Counted from the stretch's first letter, positions 55,409 through 64,000 are shown. The stretch is 64,000 bases of DNA from CAMFLJ01 sp965279255 (GCA_965279255.1 OZ257146.1:930001-994000); one strand, 5' to 3'. The notes: generated by a model from the letters alone, not told the origin. Made by a program: numbers and translations.

Positions 55409-55597
55409 TCAGTCGAGGATGGTGTCCTCGTCGTCGGCCACTGCGGCGGCCCGGGTGCGCCGGCGGTTGGCCCGCACGAGGCCCATGACGGTGCGGGAGA
55501 TCACGACCTGCACGGTGAGCAGGATGATGACGAAGGTCGAGGCTGACCCGCCGGTTCTCGCCGTTGTCGACGGCTGCACTCCGTTCACGAACGGCAT
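55409..55597 (-). CDS. possible small membrane protein
   Basis: 62 residues with one strongly hydrophobic segment (TFVIILLTVQVVI) followed by an Arg-rich stretch and an acidic end, a sensible inside-positive topology. It has no visible ribosome-binding site. It is the only plausible reading frame in the 384-nt gap 55309-55692. Confidence 0.35.
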   Translation of the reverse strand: MPFVNGVQPSTTARTGGSASTFVIILLTVQVVISRTVMGLVRANRRRTRAAAVADDEDTILD

Positions 55598-55612
55598 TGA
55601 CGGGTGGCGTGC

Positions 55613-55627
55613 CGGGAGTCACTCCCG
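55613..55627. promoter_or_regulatory. palindrome upstream of the SGNH-like lipoprotein gene
   Basis: CGGGAGT-C-ACTCCCG, perfect 7-bp arms, 65 nt before GTG 55693; the -10-like TAACGT is at 55678-55683. Candidate operator. Confidence 0.4.
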
Positions 55628-55692
55628 CTCGGCCGTCCGGACGCCATGAGTGACGCCGATCTGACCGCACGGCTGGATAACGTGCCTCCCTC

Positions 55693-56430
55693 GTGCCATC
55701 GCTGTCCCCCCGCCTCCCTGGCCGCCGCATCCTCCTCGTCGCGCTGAGCGCGACGCTCCTCGTCGCGCTCGCAGCCTGTGGCTCCGACCTACCGGACTCG
55801 TCGTCGTCGACCCCAGGGACGTTCGAGGCCATCACCGCCACGGCGCCCACGACCACCGAGGCGCCGACGACCACGACGACCGAGCCCCCGACGACGACCA
55901 CCACGGCCCCGCCGGCCCAGCTGGCCGGCTCGCCCCTCGCTCCGGGCGCCCGCAGCATCTACGTGCTCGGCGATTCGGTCACCCTCGGGGCCCAGACCAC
56001 CGTGCCCAAGGTGTTCGCAGGGTGGGACCTCGCCTTCGACGCCAAGGAGAGCCGCCGCATCGACCAGGGCACCTCCATCGTCCAGGCCAAGGGCGGGGCC
56101 ATGGGCCGGGTGCTGGTCGTGCACCTCTGCACCAACTGGGGCGGGGGCGACTACGGAGCCGCGGCCGGCAAGCTGCTCGACAGCCTGGTTGGCGTCGAGC
56201 GGGTCGTGTGGGTGACCTGCACGCCGTGGCTCCCTGCCGTGGGCGACGCCGACGCCGCCATCAAGGCCCTGCCGGCGAGCCACCCGAACGTCGTGGTCGC
56301 CGACTGGGCCGCCGTGTCCGGCACCCCCGGCTACACCTACAACGACGGCCTCCACCTCAAGCCCGACGGTGCCACGGCGCTGGCCTTCGTCATCGCCGGA
56401 GCCGTCGGGCCCCTGCCCGCCGCCGCCTGA
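55693..56430 (+). CDS. SGNH-hydrolase-like lipoprotein
   Basis: 245 residues. Lipobox LAAC with lipidated Cys29, a Thr/Pro/Glu-rich spacer (40-78), then an SGNH-like domain: YVLGDSVTLGAQ with Ser95 (block I), LCTNWGGG in the block III position and NDGLHLKPDG carrying the Asp and His of block V. This resembles the periplasmic SGNH domains of acyltransferases. Likely cell-surface ester hydrolase or acyl-transfer partner; substrate unknown. Confidence 0.8.
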   Translation: MPSLSPRLPGRRILLVALSATLLVALAACGSDLPDSSSSTPGTFEAITATAPTTTEAPTTTTTEPPTTTTTAPPAQLAGSPLAPGARSIYVLGDSVTLGAQTTVPKVFAGWDLAFDAKESRRIDQGTSIVQAKGGAMGRVLVVHLCTNWGGGDYGAAAGKLLDSLVGVERVVWVTCTPWLPAVGDADAAIKALPASHPNVVVADWAAVSGTPGYTYNDGLHLKPDGATALAFVIAGAVGPLPAAA

Positions 56431-56460
56431 ACGGGTTCGCGGCCGCCGGGGTGCCCCCGG

Positions 56461-56466
56461 TAGTCT
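56461..56466 (+). promoter_or_regulatory. -10 element of hisS
   Basis: TAGTCT with an 8-nt spacer to GTG 56475. No T-box-like leader is present. Confidence 0.4.
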
Positions 56467-56474
56467 CTCCGGTC

Positions 56475-57770
56475 GTGTCCGAACCGACCTCGACGCCCAG
56501 AACCGAGCCGTTCAAGGCGCCTGTCGGCACCCGCGACGTCCTCCCCCCGGAGTCCGACCGCTGGCAGGCGTTGATCGCCACCTTCGCCCAGCACGTCGGG
56601 CGCGCCGGCTACGGCCTCGTGCAGAGCCCGATGTTCGAGGAGATCGGCGTCTTCGCCCGCATGGGCGAGGGCACCGACGTCGTGCGCAAGGAGATGTACG
56701 ACTTCCACGACAAGGGCGAGCGCCACCTGGCCCTGCGCCCCGAGGGCACCGCGTCGGTGGCCCGGGCGTACGTGCAGCACCGCCCGACCACGCCCTGGAA
56801 GGTCTGGTACGCCGCGCCGAGCTTCCGCTACGAGCGCCCTCAGGCCGGCCGCTATCGCCAGCACCACCAGCTCGGGGTCGAGGCCATCGGCTCCACCGAC
56901 GCCGACCTCGACGTCGAGGTCATCGCCCTGCTGTGGGACTTCTACGCCGGCATCGGGCTGCGGCAGGTCGAGCTCGTCATCAACTCGATGGGCACGGCCG
57001 ACGACCGTCGTCGCTACATCGACGACATCCGCACCTACCTGGCGGGCAAGCTCGCCGAGCTCGACCCCACCGACGCCGAGAAGGTCGACGACCACCCGAT
57101 GCGGGTGCTCGACTCCAAGCGCCCGGTCACCATCGCCGCCATCGGCGACGCCCCCCGGATCACCGACCGCCTCTCCGACGAGGGCGTCGCCCACTTCGAG
57201 CGGGTGCAGGCCGGGCTCGCCGCGCTGGGCATCCCGTTCCGGATCGAGCCCCGCCTCGTGCGCGGCCTCGACTACTACACCCACACCACCTTCGAGTTCA
57301 TCAGTGGCGCCCTCGACGCCGCCCAGTCCACCATCGGTGGCGGCGGCCGCTACGACGGTCTCGTCGAGTCGCTCGGTGGCCCCTCCACCCCGGGCATCGG
57401 GTTCGGCTCCGGCATCGAGCGGGTGCTGCTCACCTGCGACGCCGAGGGCGTGTTCCCCGTGGCCGAGCGCCACGCCGACGTCTACGTCGTCGACACCGCC
57501 GGCGGCGACACCGCCCGCGACCTCTCCGTCGAGCTGCGCCGGGCCGGCATCGCCGCCGAGCGCGCCTTCGACGGGCGCTCCATGAAGTCCCAGATGAAGT
57601 CGGCCGACCGCTCCGGCGCCGCCATCGTGCTCATCATCGGCAGCGACGAGCTCGCCGACGGCACCGTCACCGTCCGCCACATGCGCGGCGACCACGAGCA
57701 GCAGCGCGTCGAGCGCGTCGCCGTGGTGGCCACCGTGGCGGCCATGCTCCTCGACCTCATCTCCGGCTGA
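56475..57770 (+). CDS. hisS: histidyl-tRNA synthetase
   Basis: 431 residues, class II. Motif 2 is FRYERPQAGRYRQHHQ, the histidine A loop is RGLDYYTHTTFE, and motif 3 is GIGFGSGIERVLL. A C-terminal anticodon-binding domain starts near 335. GTG start chosen by the TAGTCT spacing; upstream in-frame sequence belongs to the lipoprotein gene. Confidence 0.95.
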   Translation: MSEPTSTPRTEPFKAPVGTRDVLPPESDRWQALIATFAQHVGRAGYGLVQSPMFEEIGVFARMGEGTDVVRKEMYDFHDKGERHLALRPEGTASVARAYVQHRPTTPWKVWYAAPSFRYERPQAGRYRQHHQLGVEAIGSTDADLDVEVIALLWDFYAGIGLRQVELVINSMGTADDRRRYIDDIRTYLAGKLAELDPTDAEKVDDHPMRVLDSKRPVTIAAIGDAPRITDRLSDEGVAHFERVQAGLAALGIPFRIEPRLVRGLDYYTHTTFEFISGALDAAQSTIGGGGRYDGLVESLGGPSTPGIGFGSGIERVLLTCDAEGVFPVAERHADVYVVDTAGGDTARDLSVELRRAGIAAERAFDGRSMKSQMKSADRSGAAIVLIIGSDELADGTVTVRHMRGDHEQQRVERVAVVATVAAMLLDLISG

Positions 57771-57812
57771 TCCCGGCCGATCTCCTCACACCGCTGCACC
57801 AAGGAAACCCCC

Positions 57813-59567
57813 GTGACCGACACCCTCCCGATGCGCTCCGACCACTGCGGCACGCTCCGACCCTCCGACATCGGTCGACGGGTCGCGCTCTGCGGCTGGG
57901 TCGCCCGCCGCCGTGAGCACGGCGAGCACCTCGCCTTCGTCGACCTGCGCGACCACACCGGCCTCACCCAGTGCGTCATCGACGGCGCCTCCGACGTCCG
58001 CTCCGAGTACGTCGTCCGCATAGTCGGCACGGTTCGGGCCCGCCTCGAGGGCACCGAGAACCCCAACCTGGCGACCGGCCAGGTCGAGCTGGGGGAGTGC
58101 GAGGTCGAGATCCTCAACGTCTCCGAGCCGCCGCCCTTCCAGCTCGACCAGCGCGTCGAGGTCGACGAGATGGTGCGCCTCGCCCACCGTTACGTCGACC
58201 TGCGCACCGACCGCATGCAGCGCAACCTGCGCCTGCGGGCCAAGGTCAACAGCGCCCTGCGCCGGGCCATGGACGACCAGGGCTTCGTCGAGGTCGAGAC
58301 CCCGATGCTCATCGCCTCGACCCCCGAGGGCGCCCGCGACTTCGTCGTGCCGAGCCGCCTCTCGCCCGGCCAGTTCTACGCGCTGCCGCAGAGCCCCCAG
58401 CTGTTCAAGCAGCTGTGCATGGTCGGCGGCATCGACCGCTACTACCAGCTCGCCCGCTGCCTCCGCGACGAGGACCTGCGCGCCGACCGGCAGTTCGAGT
58501 TCATGCAGCTCGACGCCGAGGCCAGCTTCGCCTCCCAGGAGGAGGTCCTGGCCTTCATCTCGGTCGCCGTGTCCGCCGGCGTCGAGGCCGTGAAGGGCGA
58601 GACCGTCAGCGACATCCCGCGCATCACCTGGCTCGAGGCCCAGGAGCGCTTCGGCTCCGACAAGCCCGACACCCGTTTCGGCATGGAGCTCGTCGAGCTC
58701 ACCCCGCTGTTCGCCGACACCGGCTTCAACGCCTTCAAGGCGCCCTGCGTGAAGGGCATCCGGGTCGTCGGCGGTGGCGACGCCACCCGCTCGCGCCTCG
58801 ACGACCTCACCGACAAGGCCAAGCGCTGGGGCGCCAAGGGCCTGGTCTGGATGCGGGTCAAGGACGGCGGCGAGCTCGACTCGCCCGTCGCCAAGTTCCT
58901 CTCCGAGGCCGAGCTGGCCGGCCTGGTCGAGGCCACCGGCTCCGAGGCCGGCGACCTCATCCTCCTGGTCGCCGACGAGCGCCCGAAGGTGTGGCACGTG
59001 CTCGGCCTGCTGCGCCTCGAGCTCGGCCGCCCTCCGGTCACCGAGGGCGGGCTGCAGTTCCTCTGGGTCGTCGACTTCCCGCTGTTCGAGGCGCTGAGCG
59101 AGGACGGCAAGCCGATCCCCGCCCACCACCCGTTCACGATGCCGCATCCCGACGACGTCGACCTGCTCGACTCCGACGACCCCGCTGACCTGCTGAAGGT
59201 GCGCTCGCAGTCCTACGACCTCGTGCTCAACGGCTGGGAGCTCGGCTCGGGCAGCGTGCGGATCCACCGCTCCGACATCCAGTCGCGCATGTTCGGCCTG
59301 CTCGGCATCTCCGACGAGGAGGCCCGCAGCAAGTTCGGCTTCCTGCTCGACGCCTTCCGGTTCGGGGCCCCGCCCCACGCCGGCTTCGCCTTCGGCATCG
59401 ACCGCCTCGTCGCCCTCCTCGCCGGCGAGGAGAACATCCGCGAGGTCATCGCCTTCCCGAAGACGCAGTCGGGCACCGACCCGCTCACCCATGCGCCGAC
59501 GCCGATCGACGGGCGTCACCTCGAGGAGCTGGGCCTGCGGCTGCTGCCGCCCAAGAAGGCCGACTGA
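57813..59567 (+). CDS. aspS: aspartyl-tRNA synthetase
   Basis: 584 residues, class IIb. An N-terminal OB-fold (VALCGWVARRREHGEHLAFVDLRD), the catalytic core with FVVPSRLSPGQFYALPQSPQLFKQLLC-type loop, a bacterial GAD insertion (about 280-420), and C-terminal FGAPPHAGFAFGIDRLVALL. Preceded by AAGGA, 42 nt after hisS, so the two form an operon. Whether it also charges tRNA-Asn depends on gatCAB elsewhere. Confidence 0.95.
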   Translation: MTDTLPMRSDHCGTLRPSDIGRRVALCGWVARRREHGEHLAFVDLRDHTGLTQCVIDGASDVRSEYVVRIVGTVRARLEGTENPNLATGQVELGECEVEILNVSEPPPFQLDQRVEVDEMVRLAHRYVDLRTDRMQRNLRLRAKVNSALRRAMDDQGFVEVETPMLIASTPEGARDFVVPSRLSPGQFYALPQSPQLFKQLCMVGGIDRYYQLARCLRDEDLRADRQFEFMQLDAEASFASQEEVLAFISVAVSAGVEAVKGETVSDIPRITWLEAQERFGSDKPDTRFGMELVELTPLFADTGFNAFKAPCVKGIRVVGGGDATRSRLDDLTDKAKRWGAKGLVWMRVKDGGELDSPVAKFLSEAELAGLVEATGSEAGDLILLVADERPKVWHVLGLLRLELGRPPVTEGGLQFLWVVDFPLFEALSEDGKPIPAHHPFTMPHPDDVDLLDSDDPADLLKVRSQSYDLVLNGWELGSGSVRIHRSDIQSRMFGLLGISDEEARSKFGFLLDAFRFGAPPHAGFAFGIDRLVALLAGEENIREVIAFPKTQSGTDPLTHAPTPIDGRHLEELGLRLLPPKKAD

Positions 59568-59572
59568 GTCCT

Positions 59573-59588
59573 GCCGCCGTGGGGCGGC
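59573..59588. terminator. short hairpin after aspS
   Basis: GCCGCC-GTGG-GGCGGC between the convergent aspS and 59593-60303 genes. Confidence 0.45.
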
Positions 59589-59592
59589 CGGC

Positions 59593-60303
59593 TCAGATGT
59601 TGAGCTCGACCACCACGGCCCCCGTGTCGTCGTCGAGGTGCACGGTGGCGGCCACCGAGAGGTCGTCACGGGTGGCGGTGAGCCCGGCGCGGGCCGAGGT
59701 GATCGTCTCGAGCCCGTCGACGGCGTAGCCCAGCCGGCGCAGCTCGTCGCCGAGGGCCACCGCCACCGTGGGCACGTTGGTGCCGGTGCCCCCGAAGCGG
59801 GCCCGGCGGCCGTCGGCCAGGCCGGGCTCGCCCGGCTCGACGAGCGGCAGGAGGTCCTCCGGCATGCGGATGCCCTGGAGGGCCTCGGCGAGGGTGACCA
59901 TCCGGGGCATGGCCGGCGCCGGGGCCGGCTCGGTCGGCTGCGGGTCGGGACGCGCCGCGGTGGCGGCGTCGGCCGGGCCGCCCGGGGGGATGACGACGTC
60001 GCCGTCGGGCGTGGGCGGCGGAACGTTCTGGAGCGACTGGGGGAGGCGCGCCTCGATCGGGCCCTCGGGCAGCGGTGCCACCGAGCCCTGGGTGAAGCGA
60101 CTCAGCAGGCCGCCCTCGCCGCCACCGTCGGCCGTGCCGTCGGCGGACGCGGCCTCGCGTGCCTTCTTCGGGCCCTTCGTCGCGCGGCGCCAGAGGCGGT
60201 AGGCGTAGACCCCCAACGCCGCCAACACCCATATCCAGAAGAGCACCACGAGCACGTCCCGCACGGGCGAATCGTGGCACACGACGCCCCCGGGCTGACG
60301 CAC
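59593..60303 (-). CDS. membrane-anchored protein of unknown function
   Basis: 236 residues. One N-terminal membrane helix (VLVVLFWIWVLAALGVYAY), a basic stop-transfer stretch, a long Pro/Ala/Gly-rich region, and a C-terminal domain of ~100 residues (MVTLAEALQGIRMPEDLLPL; DDLSVAATVHLDDDTGAVVVELNI). No family recognised. Start uncertain: GTG 60303 follows a degenerate TACCGC by 6 nt; GTG 60264 is the alternative. Confidence 0.6.
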   Translation of the reverse strand: MRQPGGVVCHDSPVRDVLVVLFWIWVLAALGVYAYRLWRRATKGPKKAREAASADGTADGGGEGGLLSRFTQGSVAPLPEGPIEARLPQSLQNVPPPTPDGDVVIPPGGPADAATAARPDPQPTEPAPAPAMPRMVTLAEALQGIRMPEDLLPLVEPGEPGLADGRRARFGGTGTNVPTVAVALGDELRRLGYAVDGLETITSARAGLTATRDDLSVAATVHLDDDTGAVVVELNI

Positions 60304-60313
60304 CCCACGGCGG

Positions 60314-60319
60314 TAGCCT
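60314..60319 (+). promoter_or_regulatory. -10 element of the rarA operon
   Basis: TAGCCT with a 6-nt spacer to GTG 60326. Confidence 0.45.
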
Positions 60320-60325
60320 CACCCG

Positions 60326-61696
60326 GTGCCCGAGGACCTCTTCGCTGCTGCCGCCGAGGACCGCCTGGTCCGCCAGGCCCCGCTCGCGGCGCGCCTGCGC
60401 CCGACCTCGCTCGACGACGTCGTGGGCCAGGAGCACCTGCTCGGGCACGGCCGTCCGCTCCGGGCGCTGATCCAGGCCGACCGCCTGTCGTCGGTGATCC
60501 TCTGGGGGCCGCCCGGCACCGGCAAGACCACGATCGCCCAGCTCATCGCCCGCACCACCTCGAAGGCGTTCGAGCAGCTGTCCGCGGTGACCGCCACCGT
60601 GAAGGACGTCCGCGAGGCCTCGGCCCGGGCCGAGGACCGCCTCGGGCAGCGGGGCCAGGGGACGATCCTGTTCCTCGACGAGGTGCACCGGTTCAACAAG
60701 GCCCAGCAGGACGCCCTGCTGCCGTCGGTCGAGTCCGGCCTGCTGGTGCTCATCGGTGCCACCACCGAGAACCCCTACTTCGAGGTGAACCCGCCCCTGT
60801 TGAGCCGGTCGACGCTGTTCCGGCTCGAGCCCCTCGGCCTCGATGCGGTGAGCCGTCTCGTGCACCGGGGCCTCGAGGCCGAGGGCGCCGACATCGACGA
60901 CGACGCCCTCGCCCTGCTGGCCGAGCGGGCCAACGGCGACGGCCGGCACGTGCTCACCAGCCTCGAGGTCGCCATCGCCCTGGCCCACGAGCACCCCGAC
61001 GCCGAGCGCGACGACACCGGCGCCATCGTCGACGAGCGGGTGCGGGTGACGGTGGGCGACATCGAGGCCGCCCTCGGCACCAAGGCCTTCCGCTACGGGC
61101 GCGACGACCACTACGACGTCATCTCCGCCTTCATCAAGAGCATCCGGGGCTCGGACCCCGACGCCGGCCTCTACTGGCTCGCCCGAATGCTCGAGGCCGG
61201 TGAGGACGCCCGGTTCATCGCCCGGCGCCTGGTGATCCTCGCCAGCGAGGACATCGGCATGGCCGACTCGCTCTCCCTGGTGGTCGCCGACGCGGCCGCG
61301 CGGGCCGTCGAGTTCGTCGGGCTCCCCGAGGCCCAGCTCAACCTCGCCCATGCCGTGGTGCACCTGGCGTCGGCCCCGAAGTCGAACCGGGTCACCGTGG
61401 CCATCGGCAAGGCCCGCGCCGACGTGCGGGAGATGGCCGCGGGGGAGGTTCCCCCTCACCTACGTGATGCCCACTACAAGGGGGCGAAGAGCCTCGGCCA
61501 CGGCAAGGGGTACGACTACCCTCACGACGACCCCTCCGGATACGTCGACCAGCAGTACCGGCCCGACGGCCTCGAGGGTCGCGTGTACTACGAGCCGACA
61601 TCGCACGGAGCGGAGGACAGGGTGCGCCAGCGCATGGAACAGCGACACCAGATGCGTCCCGGCGTCGACGACACCTGCGGTGAGGGCTCGTCGTGA
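60326..61696 (+). CDS. rarA: replication-associated recombination protein A (RarA/MgsA)
   Basis: 456 residues, an AAA+ clamp-loader-like ATPase acting at stalled forks. RLRPTSLDDVVGQEHLLG at the start, Walker A WGPPGTGKTT, Walker B LFLDEVHRFNKAQQDALLP, sensor 1 IGATTENP, and the C-terminal tetramerisation part with DPDAGLYWLARML and ASEDIGMAD. First gene of a tight run with two small membrane proteins before alaS, a common actinobacterial order. Confidence 0.95.
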   Translation: MPEDLFAAAAEDRLVRQAPLAARLRPTSLDDVVGQEHLLGHGRPLRALIQADRLSSVILWGPPGTGKTTIAQLIARTTSKAFEQLSAVTATVKDVREASARAEDRLGQRGQGTILFLDEVHRFNKAQQDALLPSVESGLLVLIGATTENPYFEVNPPLLSRSTLFRLEPLGLDAVSRLVHRGLEAEGADIDDDALALLAERANGDGRHVLTSLEVAIALAHEHPDAERDDTGAIVDERVRVTVGDIEAALGTKAFRYGRDDHYDVISAFIKSIRGSDPDAGLYWLARMLEAGEDARFIARRLVILASEDIGMADSLSLVVADAAARAVEFVGLPEAQLNLAHAVVHLASAPKSNRVTVAIGKARADVREMAAGEVPPHLRDAHYKGAKSLGHGKGYDYPHDDPSGYVDQQYRPDGLEGRVYYEPTSHGAEDRVRQRMEQRHQMRPGVDDTCGEGSS

Positions 61697-62160
61697 GCGC
61701 CCTCGCCGTCGTGCTGATCGTGGTGGCCATCGTCGGCCTGGTCGTGGTGGCCATGGCCGTGCAGGCCCTGATCTCCACGCTCCGCTCGCTGCGCGAGACC
61801 GTCGACGACCTGCGCCGCGAGACGCTTCCGGTCATTGCCGAGCTGCGGGCCACCGTCGCCACCGCCAACGGTGAGCTCGCACGGGTCGACGAGCTGCTCG
61901 ACACCGCCGAGGAGGTCGGGGCCCGGGTCGAGGCCACCTCCCGCCTCACCTGGATGGTGCTGCGCAACCCGCTCGTGAAGCTGGCCTCCGCGTCGGTGGC
62001 CTCCGACCGCGTCGCCCGCAAGCTCAGCCGGGTCGACCCCTCCGACGAGATCGAGGTGGTCTCGCCGTTGGCTCTCCCCCAGGCGTCGTCGGCCGACCGC
62101 AACCGCTCCCGTCGCCGTAGCCGCAGCAGCGGTGCCCGCCGCGACCGCAGAGCGGGCTGA
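61693..62160 (+). CDS. DUF948-like membrane protein
   Basis: 155 residues. N-terminal membrane helix (ALAVVLIVVAIVGLVVVAMAV), then an amphipathic helical stretch (LRSLRETVDDLRRETLPVIAELRATVATAN), and an Arg/Ser-rich C-terminus. GTG start overlaps the rarA stop (GTGA). Confidence 0.75.
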   Translation: MSALAVVLIVVAIVGLVVVAMAVQALISTLRSLRETVDDLRRETLPVIAELRATVATANGELARVDELLDTAEEVGARVEATSRLTWMVLRNPLVKLASASVASDRVARKLSRVDPSDEIEVVSPLALPQASSADRNRSRRRSRSSGARRDRRAG

Positions 62161-62162
62161 CG

Positions 62163-62447
62163 GTGTTCAAACGCACGCGCTGGTTCGCCGTCGGCGTCAC
62201 CGTCGGAGCGGCCGGCACGGTGGTCGGCTACCTGCGGGCCCGCGAGGTCGCCCGCCGCCACCTCCCCGAGTCGGTGCAGGACGCCGCCGGTCGGGCCGCG
62301 GTGCGGGCCGAGGACGAGGTCCGCATCCTCGCCGAGCGGGCCGGCGACGCCGTCGACGACTGGCGTCAGACCGCGGCCGAGACCAGGCGGACCCGGCGCG
62401 ACGCCGAGGCACTCCTGCGGCGCCAGCTCGAGCGCTCCGGCCTGTAG
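62163..62447 (+). CDS. small membrane-associated protein
   Basis: 94 residues. One short glycine-rich hydrophobic segment (FAVGVTVGAAGTVVGYL), then charged helices with coiled-coil character. Two nt after the preceding stop. Homologues are expected between rarA and alaS in actinobacteria; function unknown. YtxH-like in layout. Confidence 0.7.
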   Translation: MFKRTRWFAVGVTVGAAGTVVGYLRAREVARRHLPESVQDAAGRAAVRAEDEVRILAERAGDAVDDWRQTAAETRRTRRDAEALLRRQLERSGL

Positions 62448-62472
62448 GCCGAGGCGACGACCCGGAGCGGCG

Positions 62473-63717
62473 TCAGACGTTCCGGGAGATCAGGGCCTGG
62501 ATGTAGAGGCGCCAGTCGACGTCGTCGAGGGGCCCGGCCATCGACGACACCAGGGCGATGCCGTGATCGATGGCGCGGCCGCCCGACGGGGCCAGCACGG
62601 CCTCCTCGGCGGACAGGCCGGCCGCCTCGAGTCGGGCCTGCAGGTCGTTGGTGTGGCTGGTGAGCACCCGCCCGAGGGCCTCGTCGACGCCGGGCTGGTG
62701 CGCCGCCGCGAGGTAGAGCTCGACCTTCAGCCGCTGGAGGCGCTGGGCATCGGGCAGCACGTAGCCCCCGAGCAGGGAGCCGGACAGGTCGGCGAGGCGG
62801 TCCTCGGCGATGAGGTCGCCGTCGCGCTCGGCGATGGTGACGTAGAGCGTCTCGAGGAGGACCTCCACGAGCTCGGCGATCATGTCGTCCTTGCGCTCGT
62901 AGTACTCGTAGATCACGCCGGTCGAGTAGCCGGCCCGGCGGGCGATGCGCGAGACCGTGGCCCGCTCGAAGCCGGTGCGGGCCACCACCGAGGCGGCCGA
63001 CTGGAGCACGACGTCGCGGACGGGCTCGCCGGTGTCGGGAGTGGGCTCGGGGACGGGGATCGGCTCGCCGGCCTTGCGTGAGCGGGTGCGGTCGTGGGCG
63101 AGCCCGGTCGAGCCGACCACGAGCATCCACCACTCGAGCGGCGGCGCAGCCGAGGGGAGCGACAGCAGCCCGATGCCCCACGCCAGCGACAGCTGGCCGA
63201 GCACCTGGGCCCGCCGCCGGGGGCTGGCCTCGGCGGTGGCACCGGCGGCGGCGATGATGGTCTCGACGTCGGGGCGGACGACCTCCTCGAGCTCCTCGAC
63301 CCGGGGAGCGACCGCCAGCAGCTCGATGGCGGCCCGCAGCGCGTCGTCGGGCTCGGTGAGCGCGGCGGCGATGGCCTGGCCCTCGGCGACGGCGGCGTCG
63401 TCGACCTCCGGGGTGTCGAGCAGGGCGATCGCCCGCTCGGAGATGCTGCGCAGGGCGGGCGACGCCTGCTCGGTCCAGATCCACACCGCCAGCTCGGCCA
63501 CGTTCTCGAAGCGGCCGTAGAGAGCGCCGGTGCTGTTGAGCCCGGCGGCCCGGGCCACGTGGCTCATGCCGAGCCCGTCGTAGCCGTCGGATCGCAGCAC
63601 CGCGAGCGCCGCGGCCAGGATGCGGGCGTCGTTGGCCACCGCGCGGTCGCTGCGTCGCCGTCGGCGGGGCGCTGCAGGCCGGATGGGCGCGTCAGAAGAG
63701 GATCGGGTCGCCGTCAC
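62473..63717 (-). CDS. tandem double-TetR regulator
   Basis: 414 residues, twice the usual TetR length. The first helix-turn-helix is at about 30-75 (YDGLGMSHVARAAGLNSTGALYGRFENVAELAV) with its own helical domain. A Pro/Glu linker follows near 205-220, then a second helix-turn-helix at about 230-275 (FERATVSRIARRAGYSTGVIYEYYERKDDMIAEL) and a second helical domain. One chain may act as a pseudo-dimer on an asymmetric site. GTG 63717 is 7 nt after TACCAT; ATG 63726 overlaps that hexamer. Confidence 0.8.
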   Translation of the reverse strand: MTATRSSSDAPIRPAAPRRRRRSDRAVANDARILAAALAVLRSDGYDGLGMSHVARAAGLNSTGALYGRFENVAELAVWIWTEQASPALRSISERAIALLDTPEVDDAAVAEGQAIAAALTEPDDALRAAIELLAVAPRVEELEEVVRPDVETIIAAAGATAEASPRRRAQVLGQLSLAWGIGLLSLPSAAPPLEWWMLVVGSTGLAHDRTRSRKAGEPIPVPEPTPDTGEPVRDVVLQSAASVVARTGFERATVSRIARRAGYSTGVIYEYYERKDDMIAELVEVLLETLYVTIAERDGDLIAEDRLADLSGSLLGGYVLPDAQRLQRLKVELYLAAAHQPGVDEALGRVLTSHTNDLQARLEAAGLSAEEAVLAPSGGRAIDHGIALVSSMAGPLDDVDWRLYIQALISRNV

Positions 63718-63724
63718 GACATCC

Positions 63725-63730
63725 ATGGTA
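63725..63730 (-). promoter_or_regulatory. -10 element of the double-TetR gene
   Basis: TACCAT on the minus strand, 7-nt spacer to GTG 63717. Confidence 0.4.
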
Positions 63731-63889
63731 GGCCCGCCGCGTCGGCACCCTTCGCGGGGCGATCCGGCCTGCGCCCGCCGCTCGAAATCGGCGCTCGCGG
63801 AGGTCCCCCCAGGCTCGATCGGGTCCTCCTGAGCGGCGGCCGAGGGCCGTGGGCCCACAACGCCCGCGGGAGCTGTCGGCGGCAGTCGT

Positions 63890-63895
63890 TAGGCT
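63890..63895 (+). promoter_or_regulatory. -10 element of alaS
   Basis: TAGGCT, 10 nt before ATG 63906. Confidence 0.35.
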
Positions 63896-63905
63896 GCTCC
63901 GCACC

Positions 63906-64000
63906 ATGAGCCCCATGACCGCCACCGAGCTCCGTCGAGCCTTCCTCAGCTTCTTCGAGGAGCGAGGTCACACGGTCGTTCCGTCGGCCAGCCTCATCCC
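63906..64000 (+). CDS. alaS: alanyl-tRNA synthetase, 5' end only
   Basis: 31 residues before the window ends. ATELRRAFLSFFEERGHTVV and PSASLIP are the conserved N-terminal start of AlaRS motif 1. ATG 63906 or 63915 could be the start. Its place after rarA and two small membrane proteins supports the call. Confidence 0.9.
   Translation, partial: MSPMTATELRRAFLSFFEERGHTVVPSASLI

Overview
The window is very GC-rich, densely coded DNA from a high-GC actinobacterium. It fits the class Acidimicrobiia (Iamia/Ilumatobacter-like) best. The grounds are the ruvC-ruvA-ruvB / queA / tgt / yajC-secD-secF / apt-rel / hisS-aspS / rarA / alaS order, a SUF-type Fe-S system, a heliorhodopsin, neocarzinostatin-like secreted proteins and heavy use of GTG starts. 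The class-level placement is an inference; no rRNA or tRNA gene is visible. Many genes carry a TANNNT hexamer 6-8 nt before the start codon, the spacing expected for leaderless transcripts, and I used it to fix several starts.

Layout. 1-1100: a TIR-domain gene on the minus strand, cut by the window edge and lower in GC than its surroundings. 1255-6103: a HAD phosphatase, a coiled-coil protein, the sufC-sufS-sufU cluster (minus) and an MBL-fold hydrolase. 6176-13156: a TetR/MFS efflux pair with a palindromic operator, a frameshifted membrane-protein gene, a DICT-GGDEF protein and two tandem neocarzinostatin-like secreted proteins. 13178-18000: a VapBC-like toxin-antitoxin pair, an acyl-CoA dehydrogenase, a structured leader with a 14-codon Cys-Cys reading frame, a quinone oxidoreductase and an alpha/beta-hydrolase lacking its serine nucleophile. 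18017-20975: an ECF sigma factor coupled to a membrane protein, a lower-GC membrane-protein gene and a repeat-bearing spacer.

20976-31429: a VOC protein, a HhH-GPD protein, aceE, an RNase HI-SLOG fusion, hydantoinase/oxoprolinase subunits A and B, a FAD oxidoreductase and msrA. 31524-39140: a DAC-domain (c-di-AMP-type) protein, a second MFS/TetR pair, another TetR, a 3-hydroxyacyl-CoA dehydrogenase-like SDR, a DUF427 protein and an ABC-2 exporter.

39215-51210: the housekeeping core. ruvCAB (Holliday junction processing), ppnP on the opposite strand, queA and tgt (queuosine tRNA modification) with a heliorhodopsin between them, yajC-secD-secF (protein export), apt and the bifunctional (p)ppGpp enzyme. 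51322-56430: two tail-to-tail LamG/FG-GAP surface proteins and an SGNH-like lipoprotein. 56475-64000: hisS, aspS, a membrane protein, rarA with two small membrane proteins, a double-TetR protein and the start of alaS.

Most promising for follow-up: the attenuator-like leader at 15617-15852, the edge-truncated TIR gene, the heliorhodopsin inside the queuosine/Sec cluster, the RNase HI-SLOG fusion, the variant DAC protein and the recurrent leaderless promoter pattern.
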